Shown here in pieces: positions 39,089 through 50,885 of a stretch of 64,000 nucleotides of DNA. The notes beneath the pieces are model-generated. The model saw only the letters and a program-made list of their open reading frames with translations. It did not search any database and was not told the origin of the DNA. The position numbers were made by a program, and so were the translations under genes. Origin of the DNA: Gordius sp. MW1. Taxonomy: Eukaryota > Nematomorpha > Gordioida > Gordea > Gordiidae. The stretch covers positions 20,562,324 to 20,626,323 of the forward strand of contig OZ038531.1 in the NCBI GenBank assembly GCA_964036665.1. The letters are read 5' to 3'. Within the stretch, counting starts at the first letter, position 1. Every line of letters begins with the position of its first letter.

Positions 39089-42000
39089 TCTATCTCGTAC
39101 ATTTTAGTACCTTTCTGATATAGGATCTTAGCCTCTAACCATTTTTCTTTTCCAATATAATTACGCGCCCACACAGCATCACCGATTTTAAATATACAAT
39201 AGCCCTGTGATCTGGTGTCTGATTGCGCTGATTGTAACATCGTATAAACAGGCGTGTGTGGCAAACGGCCTAGGAACATCTCGCTAACCGGTTGTCGAGA
39301 AGGGAACCTTCGTACGACGTTGTGGGAAAGTCGATAAAGCCAAGTCCCGTCCTTTTCGACCTTAGCGTTCTTCAACCATCGTTTCACCACAGCCACGTGC
39401 CCTTCCGCAAGTCCATTCGTAATCGGATGATACGGAGGGGTAAGTAAATGCTGTATTCCCCATTTACTACAAAATTCTTTGAACACGACCTTGGTAAAAG
39501 CGATACCGTTGTCGGATACAATCGTCTTCAGTATACCATAAGCACTACAAGATTCCTTAAGAATTAGACCACTACTTCCCTAGATAACTTGCTCACTTGT
39601 TTATATTCTACCCAACTAGAGTGCGCATCTACGAGGATAATATATCAAAGAAGTCCAGGTGTATCCTTTCCCAAACTTGTTTTGTAAACGGTCATCTCGC
39701 CTTCTTGTCGTATCTTGGCGTCCTGGCAAGTTTTTCGCATTGCCCGCATTGTCCGACGAACAGGGTAATATCTCGTGATATCTTGGGCCACAGACTTTTC
39801 GCTAGACCTTTCATCTTGGCTATGCCCGTATGACCTGCATAAAGTAATTCGAGCACTTGAGGTGGCAACACAGACGGAATTACAATATTTTCGTTGCGTA
39901 GTAACACGTTGTTGTTGACCTCTAATTCATTTATCAAGCTTCGAGAAGTAGATGGTACCGTTTCAAGTGTACTTTTTCCCGTCAAGTAATTTAACACCAA
40001 AATTAAGTTTGGATCCTCTTGGGTTAATTTTGCAAGATCGACATCGCCGCAATTTTGTGTTATTACGTTTACTTCTGCGAAGTTTTCACCTTCTAACACT
40101 TCGTATGTTAGGCCATCATCATCGTTTCCCAATCTTGACAATGTGTCTGGCAAGTGATTTAACTTACCTTTACGGTATTTTAATGTTGCATTGAAATTTC
40201 CCAGCGCTAATAATCATTTTTGCAGCCTCGGACTTAACAATAGATCCCTATTGCCCTTTGCAAAAAGTGATACCAGCGGTTTATGGTCGGTAAAAATATC
40301 GAAACTTCGACCAATACGGCAACGGGTCAAACTCACTACCACCGCCAGAGCTTCCTTTTCAATCACCGAGTAATTAAGTTCTGTTTTGGAAAATTTTCGT
40401 GAAGAGTATAGGATTGGGTGTTCTTCCTGACCGATTACATGCAATAGCACACCGCCTACACCTAGCTGAGACGCATCCACCGCTACGGCCAATATCGGGA
40501 ACAAAGCATGTCAGAACAGGACATTTTGTTAAAATCTTCTTTAACGCATCAAACGCTTCCTGCTCCTTGGTCCGCCATACAAATTTTACTTTGTCCGTTG
40601 TCACCCACCAAGATAAAGGTGCCGCTATCTCCGCGATGTGAGGCATAAACTTGTAGTAGTAATTCACCGACCACAGAAAGGATAGCTCTCTTATTTTGAG
40701 GTGGTCGCATTTTAAGGATCGCATCCACTTTACTTTGTAAGGGACGAACGACTCCATCACCCAACTGATGTTCCACTCCTATGGCGCATTTGCTACGCTG
40801 TACCCGTAAGCCTCGTTTCTGTATTCGTTCCAACACTGCCAACAAGTTATTATCGTGCTCATTCATTGTAGCTCCCACTACAAGAACGTCTAAGTAGTAA
40901 AACACACCAGAAAGACCCTGAAATATTGACGCCATGATCTTCTTAAACACAAGCGCACTTATGCTGATACCGAAAGGCAGTCTTTTAAACGCGAACAAGC
41001 CTAAGGACGTGTTTATTGTGGTCAACATCGACGAGCGGTTATTTAACTTGATTTGGAGGTAAGCGTTAGCAAAGTCCAACTTACTAAAATATTTTGCACC
41101 TTTGAGATTTGCGAAGATTTCTTCAATTCTGGGTAGGGGATACTTTATTTCTACTACCCAGAGAAACCCTGTAGTCCGCGCATAGGCGCAAGCTGCCATC
41201 AGGCTTTTTGACGGGTACCAATGGCGTAGCCCATTCGCTATATTCCTCCGGCTCGATTATCCCTTGCTCTACCCATTGTAACAAGATGGCTTTACTTTCT
41301 CCCTACAAACAAATGGTATTCTTCGCGCCGGCCAAAACCTTGGTACAGCGTCTGGCTTCAGTAGGATATCGGACTCGTATGCCCTTAGGCATCCAAGCTC
41401 GTCTATAAAGATAGACTTGAACCTTTCCATCATCCGCTGTAGACTTCCTGTCCAACTATTCAGGGACCGGACTGCATCGCTCATAAGATTACGAGTGCCG
41501 GTAGAAGATGTCGGTTCGTTTTTACCGATACGTTTATTTCAGCTCCGAGAGAGATAGACTTTAGAGCCCAATCCATAAATGGCATCCTTAAGGGGGTTCT
41601 ACCTGATTCGCCAAAATCCTTTCCACCCTTTTCCCGTGGTCCACTACATCGGATCTTCTCACACAAGCCAAACCAGTTGTTTAACGGCCCTATCACTTTA
41701 AGCCATTCCCCTAATATGGGTCTAATCTCAACGGACATAATATACAAGGGCAATATTAATTTCTTACCTCCCACCTCTACCCCAGCATTAATTTTTCCCA
41801 CTATTTCTATTTCGCCTCCGTCTACCTGCCTAGCCCTTATGTTTGTTTTATCCCATTTCCGGTTAGGCCAAGTCGACATGAATTTTTTTTTACTTATTAG
41901 CGATATGGTAGCTCCACTGTCTCCTAACCATTCAATTACCTTATTGTCTATTTTTAATTTAGTTAAAGGGCGGCTACTTTGTGTCAACCCTTCAAAAAAC

Positions 42001-42194
42001 CTTTTAATTCCATTTACGTAAATATCCCCCTTATTACTGTTTAAATCCCTTTCCGTTTTATCCTCCTTAATATTCCCAACAATTTCATTTATCGTTTCTA
42101 ATTCGTTTTGATTCCTACAAACTCGTAATAGTTCACCAGGTGTTCTTAATACCTCATTCCTTCCTTTCCTCATTTTTAAAGGAAAGCATCGCAA
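39089..42194 (-). pseudogene. Element B pol: protease to integrase, broken
   Basis: Minus strand. Protease at 42194-41481 with LGDSGATISLISKKKF. RT at 41484-40549 with FWPARRIPF, YFSKLDFANAYLQIK, FKRLPFGISI, and a catalytic box FYYLDVLVVG lacking the second Asp. RNase H at about 40504-40190 has VAVDASQLGVGGVLL, SVIEKEALAVV and IFTDHKPLVSLF. Integrase at 40153-39089 has HAGHTGIAKMKGL, CGQCEKL, a broken first Asp region, VSDNG-like text, and PPYHPITNGLAEGHVAVV with an intact Glu, then AVWARNYIGKEKWLEA. Its C-terminus is cut by MULE copy 2. Multiple frameshifts. Same overall order as element A, which it resembles more than D or E. Confidence 0.87.
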
Positions 42195-42477
42195 GGAGGG
42201 CTCGCTATCCCCTGGAAAGTTTGATATTGGGGTGACATTAAAGAAGGATATACTTCAAATGGTTTTTGTTTGTAAGACAAAGATATTATTGGAGCGGGAA
42301 TATATTTAGAGGGGGTGGGGCTGTTTATTAGGGTAAGGGGTTTTGGTCTATTTAGTAGGCGGGGGGGGGGGGGGGGGGGGGGGTTGGAATCGGTACAAGG
42401 GGAGGGGATATTGGGCTGTTTAGTAGGGAAGGGGGTTTTGGGATAATTATTTTGGGAGGGGGTTTTGGGATAATTAT
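42195..42477 (-). other. Pro-rich low-complexity part of B ORF1 with homopolymer run
   Basis: Plus-strand G-rich sequence including a G run at 42361-42383; on the minus strand it encodes PKPPPKIIIPKPP-type text with stops. The run length is unreliable in most sequencing data and may itself cause the apparent frameshift between ORF1 and protease. Confidence 0.5.
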
Positions 42478-42918
42478 TTAGGGAGAGGGTTTTGGGCTAA
42501 TTATTGGGGAATGGACTGGGCTAAATAATTTTTTAGATGTTAATTTCCAGGGGTAGCAGTCCTCCCTGGTTGCTACCCTTTCTCTCCCCTCCCTGCACCT
42601 AAAACTACAGGTGCTTGTGCCCGGTTCTTCCACTCTAGACACCTGTCTTTCACTCATAAAATTATTACCACCTCGGGGTCTTCCTTGCCATACCTCTCGC
42701 CCTTTTCTCAGGCAGTTTCTTGGGATATGTCCTACCTCCCTACAGCCAAAACATTTGGGCCCTTCCTTTAACTCTAGGGCCCCAATTATTTCATTATTCT
42801 TCTTAATCAACCAAAATAACATACATATTACTAAAATTATACCTATTAAAATAATGTTTTCGCGCAAACAATTAAATATTATGTTAATATTTAATGTTGA
42901 GGGCTTTGTCCCAAACAT
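42478..42918 (-). CDS. Element B ORF1: membrane segment plus zinc knuckle
   Basis: 146 codons from ATG 42918. Residues about 20-38 are a membrane segment (NIILIGIILVICMLFWL), then KKNNEIIGALELKEG and CFGCREVGHIPRNC (CX2CX4HX4C, near 57-70), an Arg/Gly-rich stretch and a Ser/Pro-rich tail. No capsid-like region. The homologous copy at 25763 confirms the start and the layout. Position upstream of protease makes it the gag-equivalent. A membrane-anchored nucleocapsid is the simplest reading, but topology and function are inferred. Confidence 0.75.
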   Translation of the reverse strand: MFGTKPSTLNINIIFNCLRENIILIGIILVICMLFWLIKKNNEIIGALELKEGPKCFGCREVGHIPRNCLRKGREVWQGRPRGGNNFMSERQVSRVEEPGTSTCSFRCREGRERVATREDCYPWKLTSKKLFSPVHSPIISPKPSP

Positions 42919-43198
42919 TTTAAAAAGTAAAAGCTATTCAAAAACCAATGAGGACGAAAGTAATTTAATCAAGGCTATACGTAGAACCTTAAAAGAACAA
43001 ATGAAATAAAAGATTAGTGCTAGCAAGATAATTAATACGTAATTATTCATATCATTTAAGTGTCACTAAATATTATTACTCCTTAACTGAAATTATTATT
43101 ATAATGCAATACTATTCAAAGTTATTAAAATCTAATCAAATATAAAATAACCTACCAACATTGTTGTATATTGTTTGAACGTATATTTTTGTTGTTCC
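42919..43198 (-). promoter_or_regulatory. Leader of element B (minus copy)
   Basis: Colinear with 25487-25762. Upstream ATG-TTG at 43161-43156 is followed by GTAGGTTATT, a splice-donor-like site. At about 43198 the element B sequence stops and a plus-strand ORF3 fragment begins, so its LTR is missing here. Confidence 0.45.
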
Positions 43199-43199
43199 T

Positions 43200-43430
43200 C
43201 AAACCCTATCGTATTCGAGGTGCGAGAATGAGGCAGATGGAAACCTAGGTGAGCGTTCGTCACGAACACACCCGTTGAGATGAAAGTGCGGCAGGTAGAC
43301 AGGGAACACGTCGTGATGCGGCTAGACCTAATAAGGTTAAACATAGCAACGGGGTATCGAGACACCGTGGCCTACTTAGGGGTACTGCTGGACCAGTTAA
43401 CCATGGACACTAATCAGACAATCCCATCTC
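43200..43430 (+). pseudogene. ORF3 copy G5, fragment
   Basis: Plus-strand sequence colinear with 24412-24640 and with the minus copy G3 (shared GCGGCTAGACCTAAT and AACGGGGTATCGAGACACC-type words, then a tail word MDTNQ). Its knuckle is deleted. It is joined inversely to the leader of element B. Confidence 0.55.
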
Positions 43431-44075
43431 GAAAGGTCACAAAAACGTCTAGCTTCTCCACGTTTACATGTGTGCCTTGACACGTCTCAATTTACGTTCT
43501 AGATATCAATTAATAGTGTATTCATATCTATATCTACATTAAATTCGTGACAGATAGGGTCGTAATGGAGGTGTACGGAGAATGAAAAGCGGTGAACGGA
43601 CAGAGCGCACAACTGATGTGATAAAGATCACCGAAAGAAGGCCGCCGGACATACCCATCGAATGGGCGGTTGGAAGGCGGGAATCAAGTGAGGCGGCTAG
43701 GCATGGCAACGCGTTTCGAGGACACCGTGGCTTACCCATTGGTTGAGCGGGAGAGGTGATAGCAGCCCGAGTCAGCACAGCAGGGAATTTGAAAATCCCT
43801 CGAAATAATTGAAAAAGCTAAGGGCTATTAGGGGAAGAGGGCCTTTTGCAACGGATGTCGCCGTTGGCACACGAGGTCAATGTGTGGAAGAACGAACCCC
43901 TTAATGTAAGAAAGGCACAAAATGACAAAGGCGCCGGGTACACAAGAACTGGTTAAGGTGCCGACCCGAGAGGTCGTGGTCAGCCATGAGAAAGAGCTTG
44001 ACAGTTGAAAATACTTCGAGGCGAAATAGCAAGGACCTAGTGGGCCCTCAAGATGAATTGATGAGATGTGGTGAT
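43430..44075 (+). pseudogene. Pol end plus ORF3 copy G6
   Basis: 43430-43475 resembles the pol end (AAAGGTCACAAAAACGT, CTAGCTTCTCC). ORF3 probably starts near 43565 with MEVYGE-stop, where the TGA replaces the family Trp codon. A knuckle CNGCRRWHTRSMC is readable near 43847-43885, and the tail ends LVGPQDELMRCGDL near 44040-44080. Frameshifted throughout. Confidence 0.6.
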
Positions 44076-44079
44076 TTGT

Positions 44080-47060
44080 TACCGGGCAATCGACCAGAAG
44101 CAAGAATTTATATTAAACTTGATAAATAACTGCATGAATGTATCGAATTGTTATTGATATATTTTTACTGAAAATAACAATAAATTGCATAGCTATTATA
44201 ATATAAAAATGGAAAAGCGTCAAATAATAAAAATAAATTATTCTAATATAAAATCATCGAAAGGATCTTCATCCAAGAACAATATAAATTTGTATTTGGC
44301 TATGAAAATACCAAGTGTTTGTTTTAATAAAAAGATAACGGAATGTTTAGACGGCGAGAACGTCTTCCTTATTATTTAAAAATACTAAGGTCTGTTTATT
44401 AAAGGGGCCGGAATGCGAAGCGAACAATGCAATAAAAATGTTGAGTTTAAAATGACGTTGTATTACCTCAGCAACAATTAAAAATACATTATTGTACTAC
44501 GAATGGGCAAATAAACCTATACAAGTGAAGTCCCAGTTAAGGTAGAGGTCATTGCTCCAGGCGACTATAGAAAACCTATCAGGGCGCATACGTCCCTCCA
44601 GGAATCCGATGGCTCTAAGATAAATGGAATTTTTGTCCTTTTGAGAGATGTTTGATTGAAAGTATTGACCTTATTGTGTCTAACATATTTGAGTTAGTTC
44701 GCCAGACAGTGTAAGGGGTGTGTGGCTTGTGCATTAGGGATGGATTACAATTTCGACAGGTAAATGGCTTCGCAAAATTTTGCCCTCTAGTCTAAGAGCT
44801 ATGGAATATGAAAGTTCCGAGTCGTCCAGAATGATTCTGAAAAGACACCTAGGGTAAGATTCTAGTCATTCGTGACCTGGCCATCAAACAAAAACGACCT
44901 TTAGAACTCGGCTAACATTGCTGTTTAAAATTAAATATAGTTAACGAAGCGCAACACTAGCCCTGCGACCCAATCGCTTTTTCGTTAGGTTTGCGGCAAA
45001 GGTGTTTTGAGATTAGTATTGGAATCGGACTCAATTTGAAACAATTATGTTGTATGGTAGACTAGAGGTATTGAGGGAAGCGAGGAAATCCCTAAGCCAC
45101 CACTTTGGTTTTTTTTTTTTTTTTTTTAATGATATCTTTTATTAAATGAAACTATATATACTATAAAAATTATATGCGAGGTAAACATTCAAAAATTGCG
45201 ATCGCGTTTGGTTAAAAAGATTGAATTTGATATTTAAAACAGATTGTAGGACAGCTTGAATATTTTGTTCGACAAAATTTTATATTTCCGTATGTATAAA
45301 CCACTCGAAGAATTAAAAAATGCTAAATTAAAAAAAAGATGTGGTAGCAACACTTTAAAAGTTCAGATTTTGAGTTTAAAATGGCCAGTTTTTTCGGCAC
45401 ATATTTTGCAAGTCATATTTTCGGTTGAATAAAAGTAACAAAGCAGGGTTCTAGCTGCAATACATCGTTGTACAAGATCTGGTGGATAAGATGATAGGAA
45501 AACATTGTACGTAGGTAGGACAAAGTCAGTAAACATTAAGTAAGAGGGCGCACACTTCCTACACAACTAAAGCCGTCTGACAACCGTCGCCAAGCTCAAA
45601 AAGGAGATGGTGTCCCGCGGCAACTACCCTCTAGTATACCGTTAAATCTTAATCGCCTTCCACCCTAATCATTCCCAGATAAAACCGAACGGAATAGCAC
45701 ATAATTATTTTCCCTCGGTACAAACATATTATTGAAATTTTTATAGCCCTAAATAAATTCTTTTATCTAAACTAAAAAAAATTAATAAATTCTTTATAGT
45801 TAAAAAAATTAGAATTGTTTACGCGGTTGTTAATTTTCAATCATCTCACCCATCATACACTCACTCTTTGTTGTAATCTATTCCTCCTCCCTTTTCATGT
45901 TTGCGCCTTCAAGATGAGCTCCTGTAGCAAAGGTCGGGCTTGTTAAATTTTCTTGATAGAACCCGGGCCGGTCTTATAAGTAAATTTATTTAAATTTTCG
46001 ATTTCTTAAGCTAAAAACTACGGTCAATAAATACTAAGCAATCAAATAAAAATAACTAATACGCAAAAAAAACAATACACGATAGAAAATTAAGCCCGAA
46101 TCTTGTTGTGGTGCACTAAAATCTAAATTTACGACAATTGCCCGGTCTGGCCCATGAGCCGGACGGTATGCGGACAGCGGGTTAGGCTTTACCAGTCTCT
46201 GCCCTATAGTTCTTAATATAGATGTATCAGGCATTTGGTTAAAATTTATTAAAATTATGGCTAAAATTTCAAAAATGATCATTTTGCCCCTTCCTAAATC
46301 ATTATTGCCCCCCTATGCTGTCCACGCAGATGTAATACACATTTGACGTATGTAATTATGGTATAATTTTAAACTATCAACATTTTGTTATTTCTGAACC
46401 ATTGCTGGCAAATTCCAAAAAGGCCTATGGTTTCAACAACTTAGCTAAGGTATTTGGAAGGGATAATTAAGGTTTACCCAACTATGTTTATTCACAAATG
46501 TCATTTTTCTAACTGCAAAAACTCTGTACAGTATAAAAAAGCCTTATCTCTTCTTTACCACTATTTAAGTAAGCTTATTAAAATTTATTTTGATGCGTGA
46601 GTTCAAAATTTTGATTCGCAAGCAAGGGTATGAAAAATTTAAATGAACTTGCTAACACAAGTCACAATGGTATAAGAGAAAGCAAAAGGCCAAACAATTT
46701 CACACAAAAGCCATATTTTCATCAATTGATCAAAATGAAAAAAAAAATTTAATTAAAATTCTTAAAGGCAATGACTATAGAGCAAATGTCAAAAAAAGGT
46801 TCTGCTTTGTGCTAATGAAATATCATATGCCTATGTAATAAACTTTTAGCTTTGCTCAAATGTATAAATGTATGCCTTTAACTTATTTTACAAAACAGCC
46901 ATTAAGTTAATCATTTTGATCATAAAATCAAGTCACTAGACATATTTTTATAGCTTTTATTTAGGTATATTTTTTTATAACTAATAAATCACATTGCTAA
47001 GACAATGTTAAACCTTTTACAAGTCATATTGGATATGCAATCACAAACATATTTATATTA
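44080..47060. other. Intergenic, no gene recognised
   Basis: AT-rich except 44500-45110, a less AT-rich, non-coding stretch ending in an 18-base T run (45111-45128) that could be a retroposed RNA or pol III-type sequence I cannot identify. Small open frame 44185-44379 has no recognisable domain. 46245-46320 (ATGATCATTTTGCCCC, CCTAAATCATTATTGCC) is a fragment of the MITE family at 61831 and 63504. Confidence 0.5.
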
Positions 47061-47462
47061 CAATAAATAAGAAGAATATGCCAAATGGGAAGTTGCCTTC
47101 ACTATGTACAAACACTTTGTGCAGCAAAATTAAGACGCAGTAATTTGGGTGCTACGGGAGCTAGGATATTTCTTGCCTCAATAATAGCCTAAAAACATAT
47201 GAGAAGTTAAAATAAGACAGCAGAGATTTTAGGTAAGGATGGCATTAAATTTTAAAAATCCTTTTATTTATTACTAAACCAAAGTGTTAATCAAAAATGG
47301 TCCAAGCTAGGTTGCCTTTAAACTTTGATTAGTTATTATAGTCAAAACTTGTAGCAAACTATGAAGTCACAACTTATGTTTTTAGCCATATTTTAATGAA
47401 ATTAAGCCAAATGATACCAACATTAAAAGAATATTGAACTTTTTAAATTTTGCCATCCCTAA

Positions 47463-48446
47463 TTAGAAATAAAAACAAGCGTTTGGCTGACTTATACCTG
47501 GAACCATTTGACGCATTTGCTGTTGCGCAGGAGGGGGACCAGGTTTGGGTATGCTATTGGGGATACTGTTATTTGGCATATAGCTGTTCATGCCAGACAT
47601 TTGAGCAGCGTTGCCTGCAGCATTATTAGCATTGCTTTGCATTCTCAAGCGCGCGTTTTGTTCTAGTATCATGTCATTAGCCGATTGCAGCTCTAGTATT
47701 TGCTTTTGGCACTGATCTAACTTTTGCCTCAACATGAGATTCTCTTGCTGCAACTTCTCAACTTCCATGCCAGTGCCAGGATTAAAATTAGAGCCCATCA
47801 TGCCGCCCATATTCATACCACCAACGCCATCATCAAAATCTTGACGAGTTCGCTTAAGCCCACCCCCACCTCCCATCGCGAGGGGGTTAAAAAAACCGTC
47901 CGGGCCAAAACCACTAAGCATATCGTTGCAGGGTCCGTTGTTAAAACCGAAACCATTGTTAAAGTCATTGCCACCTCCACCACCTCCCATCATCATACCG
48001 GGTGGGGGAGCGAAATTATTGCTTGGCATGGGGTGGGCAAATTTGCAAGAACTGCCACGAGTACACGTTCCAGCAACGTAATCTCTGCATATCGCGCCCC
48101 CCATTCCCCCGTTAAAAGCGCCTGGTGGTGGTCTTTTGGCTTGACGCATATTTTGCTGTTGCTGCTGAGCCGCTGGTCTATTATTTGGGCCGCGCCCTGC
48201 CTGAGCAGGCTTAGCCTGTGGTTGCTGCTGTGTGTATTTAGCTTCTTGATCGGGAGCGCAATGTATAAATTTACATTTAGAGCGAGTGCAATTGCCATTT
48301 TGGAAGTCGTAACAAAATTGAACTTCGGGTTTTATGTCTGAAGGGTGGTAGTATTTACAGTTCGCGCCGCGCCTGCAATCGTCGCGCAAAAAATCGCGGC
48401 ATATATCCTTTCGCTCACTATCATTTTTTGATTCATTTTTGTCCAT
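47463..48446 (-). CDS. ZC3H10: ZC3H10-like CCCH zinc-finger protein
   Basis: 327 codons read through. Three CCCH fingers: C16-C24-C30-H34, C45-C53-C58-H62 and C120-C128-C134-H138 (CX7CX5CX3H; the second CX7CX4CX3H). This spacing and the N-terminal cluster match ZC3H10 (human protein about 434 residues), an RNA-binding protein. A Gln-rich linker, a Gly/Asn-rich middle and a predicted coiled coil (KLQQENLMLRQKLDQCQ) follow. The last codons (GISQPNACFYF) probably run into an intron: CCAG|GTATAAGT near 47494 is a strong donor and a TTTTTAG acceptor lies near 47190, so the true C-terminus may differ. Flanks (47060-47460, 48447-49150) are AT-rich without other genes. Confidence 0.85.
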   Translation of the reverse strand: MDKNESKNDSERKDICRDFLRDDCRRGANCKYYHPSDIKPEVQFCYDFQNGNCTRSKCKFIHCAPDQEAKYTQQQPQAKPAQAGRGPNNRPAAQQQQQNMRQAKRPPPGAFNGGMGGAICRDYVAGTCTRGSSCKFAHPMPSNNFAPPPGMMMGGGGGGNDFNNGFGFNNGPCNDMLSGFGPDGFFNPLAMGGGGGLKRTRQDFDDGVGGMNMGGMMGSNFNPGTGMEVEKLQQENLMLRQKLDQCQKQILELQSANDMILEQNARLRMQSNANNAAGNAAQMSGMNSYMPNNSIPNSIPKPGPPPAQQQMRQMVPGISQPNACFYF

Positions 48447-49154
48447 TTTACTTTAACAAATCATATATTATTTATTTAGCATTTATTAGCATCAAAAAAT
48501 AGATTTAACTTAAATTATAATCAAAATGGCTTACTTTGTTACGAATGATAGAATTCAAAATGGAGGAGATATGAGATTTAGTAAAATAACGCCACGAGGA
48601 AAATTAATGATAGTGTAAAATAATTATGTTCGCCATGAGGTATTTTGATAATTAAGTAAAAGAAATGTTTAATTAAGCATACTTACACTAATACAAATCT
48701 AAAAATTTGTGTTAGCCTATTTTATTATTTATTATCTATAGAATTACATAAATTGGTGATCTAATATAAAAACTATACCAAAAAAAATGGTAAACACTTA
48801 TCTAACGGTTCTACAAAATAGTGCCTATTTTATGTAAACATAGATTAATTTGAAATATGATTGCATTGAAAATTAATAGATGAACATCCACTATACAATT
48901 TCAATGACTATATAATCTATAATTAGATTATATAAAATAATATAGGATTTAAAATAAATTTATATTGATTTGTAAAATTAATGAAAAGTAATATAGATAT
49001 CATATTTAGGCCAATATTAATATTTTAAATAATATGCACTGTCATTTAATTATCTATATCTAGCTAAGCTGCCCGTTAATAGCAAGTAGTAATTTTTCCC
49101 TTGGTCTCTAAACAAAATCTGGTCTCATCTCGGATGACTGTTAAAAAAAGTCAA

Positions 49155-49533
49155 AATATATAAAATTTTCCCCTGATTTATTTAAACTATTATATAAATA
49201 ATAAATGTTAAAAATGAAAATAGCAAAAAAATTAACTGTGAAAGGATCAAAAATTTGTTGTGCTATATGTCATTAATCTTGTTAATTATTCCACGAGAAA
49301 ATAAAGAACATTACCAATATATAAATATGGTTGCATATGAAATGAGCAGCTTTTTATAAATTATCAAATCATAACTAACCATTTATTATTTTTATAACGA
49401 GAATTACATATTTTGTGAAGGTGAGGTAAATAAATTAAAAAATTTTGAATCGTAAATATTGGGTGAACATTCGGTTATGGCTAATGAATTATATTTACAG
49501 ATAGTTATGCCGATTTTCTGTCCTATAAAAAAC
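49155..49533. repeat. Direct repeat R1 flanking element E
   Basis: About 380 bp matching 53087-53480 (R2) in the same orientation, e.g. AAAATATATAAAATTTTCCCC, GTGCTATATGTCATTAATC, TATGGCTAATGAATTATAT (allowing for single-base differences). R1 ends exactly where the LTR of E begins. It diverges more between copies than the two LTRs do, so the duplication is older than the insertion. Confidence 0.7.
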
Positions 49534-49604
49534 TGTTGTAATCAAATATTATTCAAAATATATCACATGTTCTTGAATATCACGCGGTACAATACATTAC
49601 AACA
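49534..49604 (-). repeat. 3' LTR of element E (71 bp)
   Basis: Minus strand TGTTGTAATGTATTGT to GATTACAACA, preceded by a purine-rich CGAAAGGGGGACAAA. Matches 53020-53086 apart from a few bases at the end. Unusually short for an LTR. Confidence 0.65.
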
Positions 49605-49654
49605 ATAATACTATATTTGTCCCCCTTTCGTTGACAGACATTACATTTCCTCGA

Positions 49655-50050
49655 TTAATCTGAGTGGTCCCCTGCGTTTCCAACGTTTTCTTCACCCTCC
49701 TCTTCCACAATAAATGGGTCTTGAATTTGTATATCGTGATTTGGTATATTTAATGTATCCTCTGAGTGAAAGTTGATAATTCGTTTTTTTAATTGATCCG
49801 CGTGCTTCCTTATTTGTTTTCCTTGACTTTCCACTGTATATGACCATATTCCATTTCGTTGTAATATCGTGCCCTCCCTCCAACCAGGTCTAATTTCGTT
49901 TTTTACCACACTGGCTGGTTATTTGAAAATTTTCGTGAACTTAAACCCTTGTCGTGATAACAATCTTGCTTTTCTCTATTGTTTTCTATATTAGTTCTAG
50001 GGTTTGGTCTAGTCCAATTCAACAGGGTCCGCCGTTTAGCTTTACCCCAT
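49655..50050 (-). pseudogene. Element E integrase C-terminal part
   Basis: Minus strand TLLNWTRPNP, YHDKGLSSRKFSNNQPV, then VVKNEIRPGWREGTILQ and RKHADQLKKR, ending in an acidic tail with stop at 49655. This order (P-R-T-x-L, HDK, R-x-F, the GPY/F-like WxxGxI...Y.V, H-x-D-Q-L) is the usual C-terminus of gypsy-type integrases. One frame change near 49905. The catalytic core of integrase is absent; the sequence upstream is the captured hnRNP. Confidence 0.75.
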
Positions 50051-50885
50051 TTCCTTGATTCATGACCGGGGCAACTTGTGGTTGACCTTGACAATAATAG
50101 CCGGAATAGTAGTCAGGGTACCAAAAATTTCCAACATAATAGCCAGCACATTCATAGTTGACGTAATTGTTGCCACCATAGCCTTGATAGTAGGTAGAGT
50201 ATTGAAGCCAACCAGCATTGGCTTAGTTGTAATTCATTTGACTGGCTTGCTGAGGTGCTTTGCTGGATAGTGTAGCCTTTTTTACATCACACTCTTTGCC
50301 TTTGATTACAATTTTAGATTCCAGTTTTCCTGCACTCAAATGCAAGAAAGCAAGAGTTTCTTTTTTGATTCTTTACTTTATCAAAGGGCTGCTCAATTTT
50401 TTCAATATTGCAATATTTATCAAAAACAGCTTTTATCTCATCTTCTGTGGTGGTGGGATCTAACCCACCAATAAATACTTTTCGTAAAAGCTCCCTACAA
50501 GGTCTACTTTTAGCTCTTTTAGGATCAATTTGTTCACCATTAATAACATGAGGCCCAGATGCAATTAAATTTCAACAGCTTCAACGGTTTCAAATAAAAC
50601 AAAGCCAAATCCTCGTGATTTCCCTGTGTGAGGATCCGTTTAAATATTAGCATCAATTACGTTACCAAATTTGGTGAGGTATGGTTTAAGATCATTTTCT
50701 GTAGTTTTCAAGCTAATACCGCCAATGAACAATTTTCGTTCATCATCATCTTTTCTTGTTGTATTTATGGTTTCCCTTTTAGAGAACCCGTCACCTCCGC
50801 CATTTTGGTCTGTTTTGAAATTCCATTTGTTGATTTTGATCAGAATTGAATTTATTTTTTCTGAGATGTGCATTTTCTTGCTCAT
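50050..50885 (-). pseudogene. Captured hnRNP A/B-Squid-like cDNA inside element E
   Basis: Intronless minus-strand sequence. The first RRM has KLFIGGISLKTTENDLK and after a nonsense codon KSRGFGFVLFE (RNP1). The second RRM has KVFIGGLDPTTTEDEIK and FDKVKNQKRNSCFLAFE, the signature of the hnRNP A/B, D and insect Squid group. A Tyr/Gly/Asn-rich C-terminus (YQGYGGNNYVNY) follows. Several stops. Upstream, without a break, is RT of element E (RVCGDIKNTLN), and downstream its integrase C-terminus; no poly(A) and no flanking duplication are seen. This fits template switching during reverse transcription better than a LINE-mediated pseudogene. Confidence 0.78.

Larger units (their letters stand above)
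36623..39089 (+). mobile_element. MULE copy 2, plus strand, right end truncated
   Basis: Begins with the same terminal repeat as copy 1 (CCCTTTCAAGTCAACTC) and is its inverted counterpart, making a palindrome of about 2-kb arms around 36.44 kb. It ends at about 39089, fused to the integrase end of element B (GTCAC / TTCTATCTCG). Its right arm is longer because an internal repeat has more units. Nonsense and frame changes show it is inactive. Confidence 0.75.

Noticed and set aside
47724-48341. 205-codon plus-strand ORF opposite ZC3H10
   Set aside because: Shadow frame; the minus strand holds the recognisable CCCH fingers.
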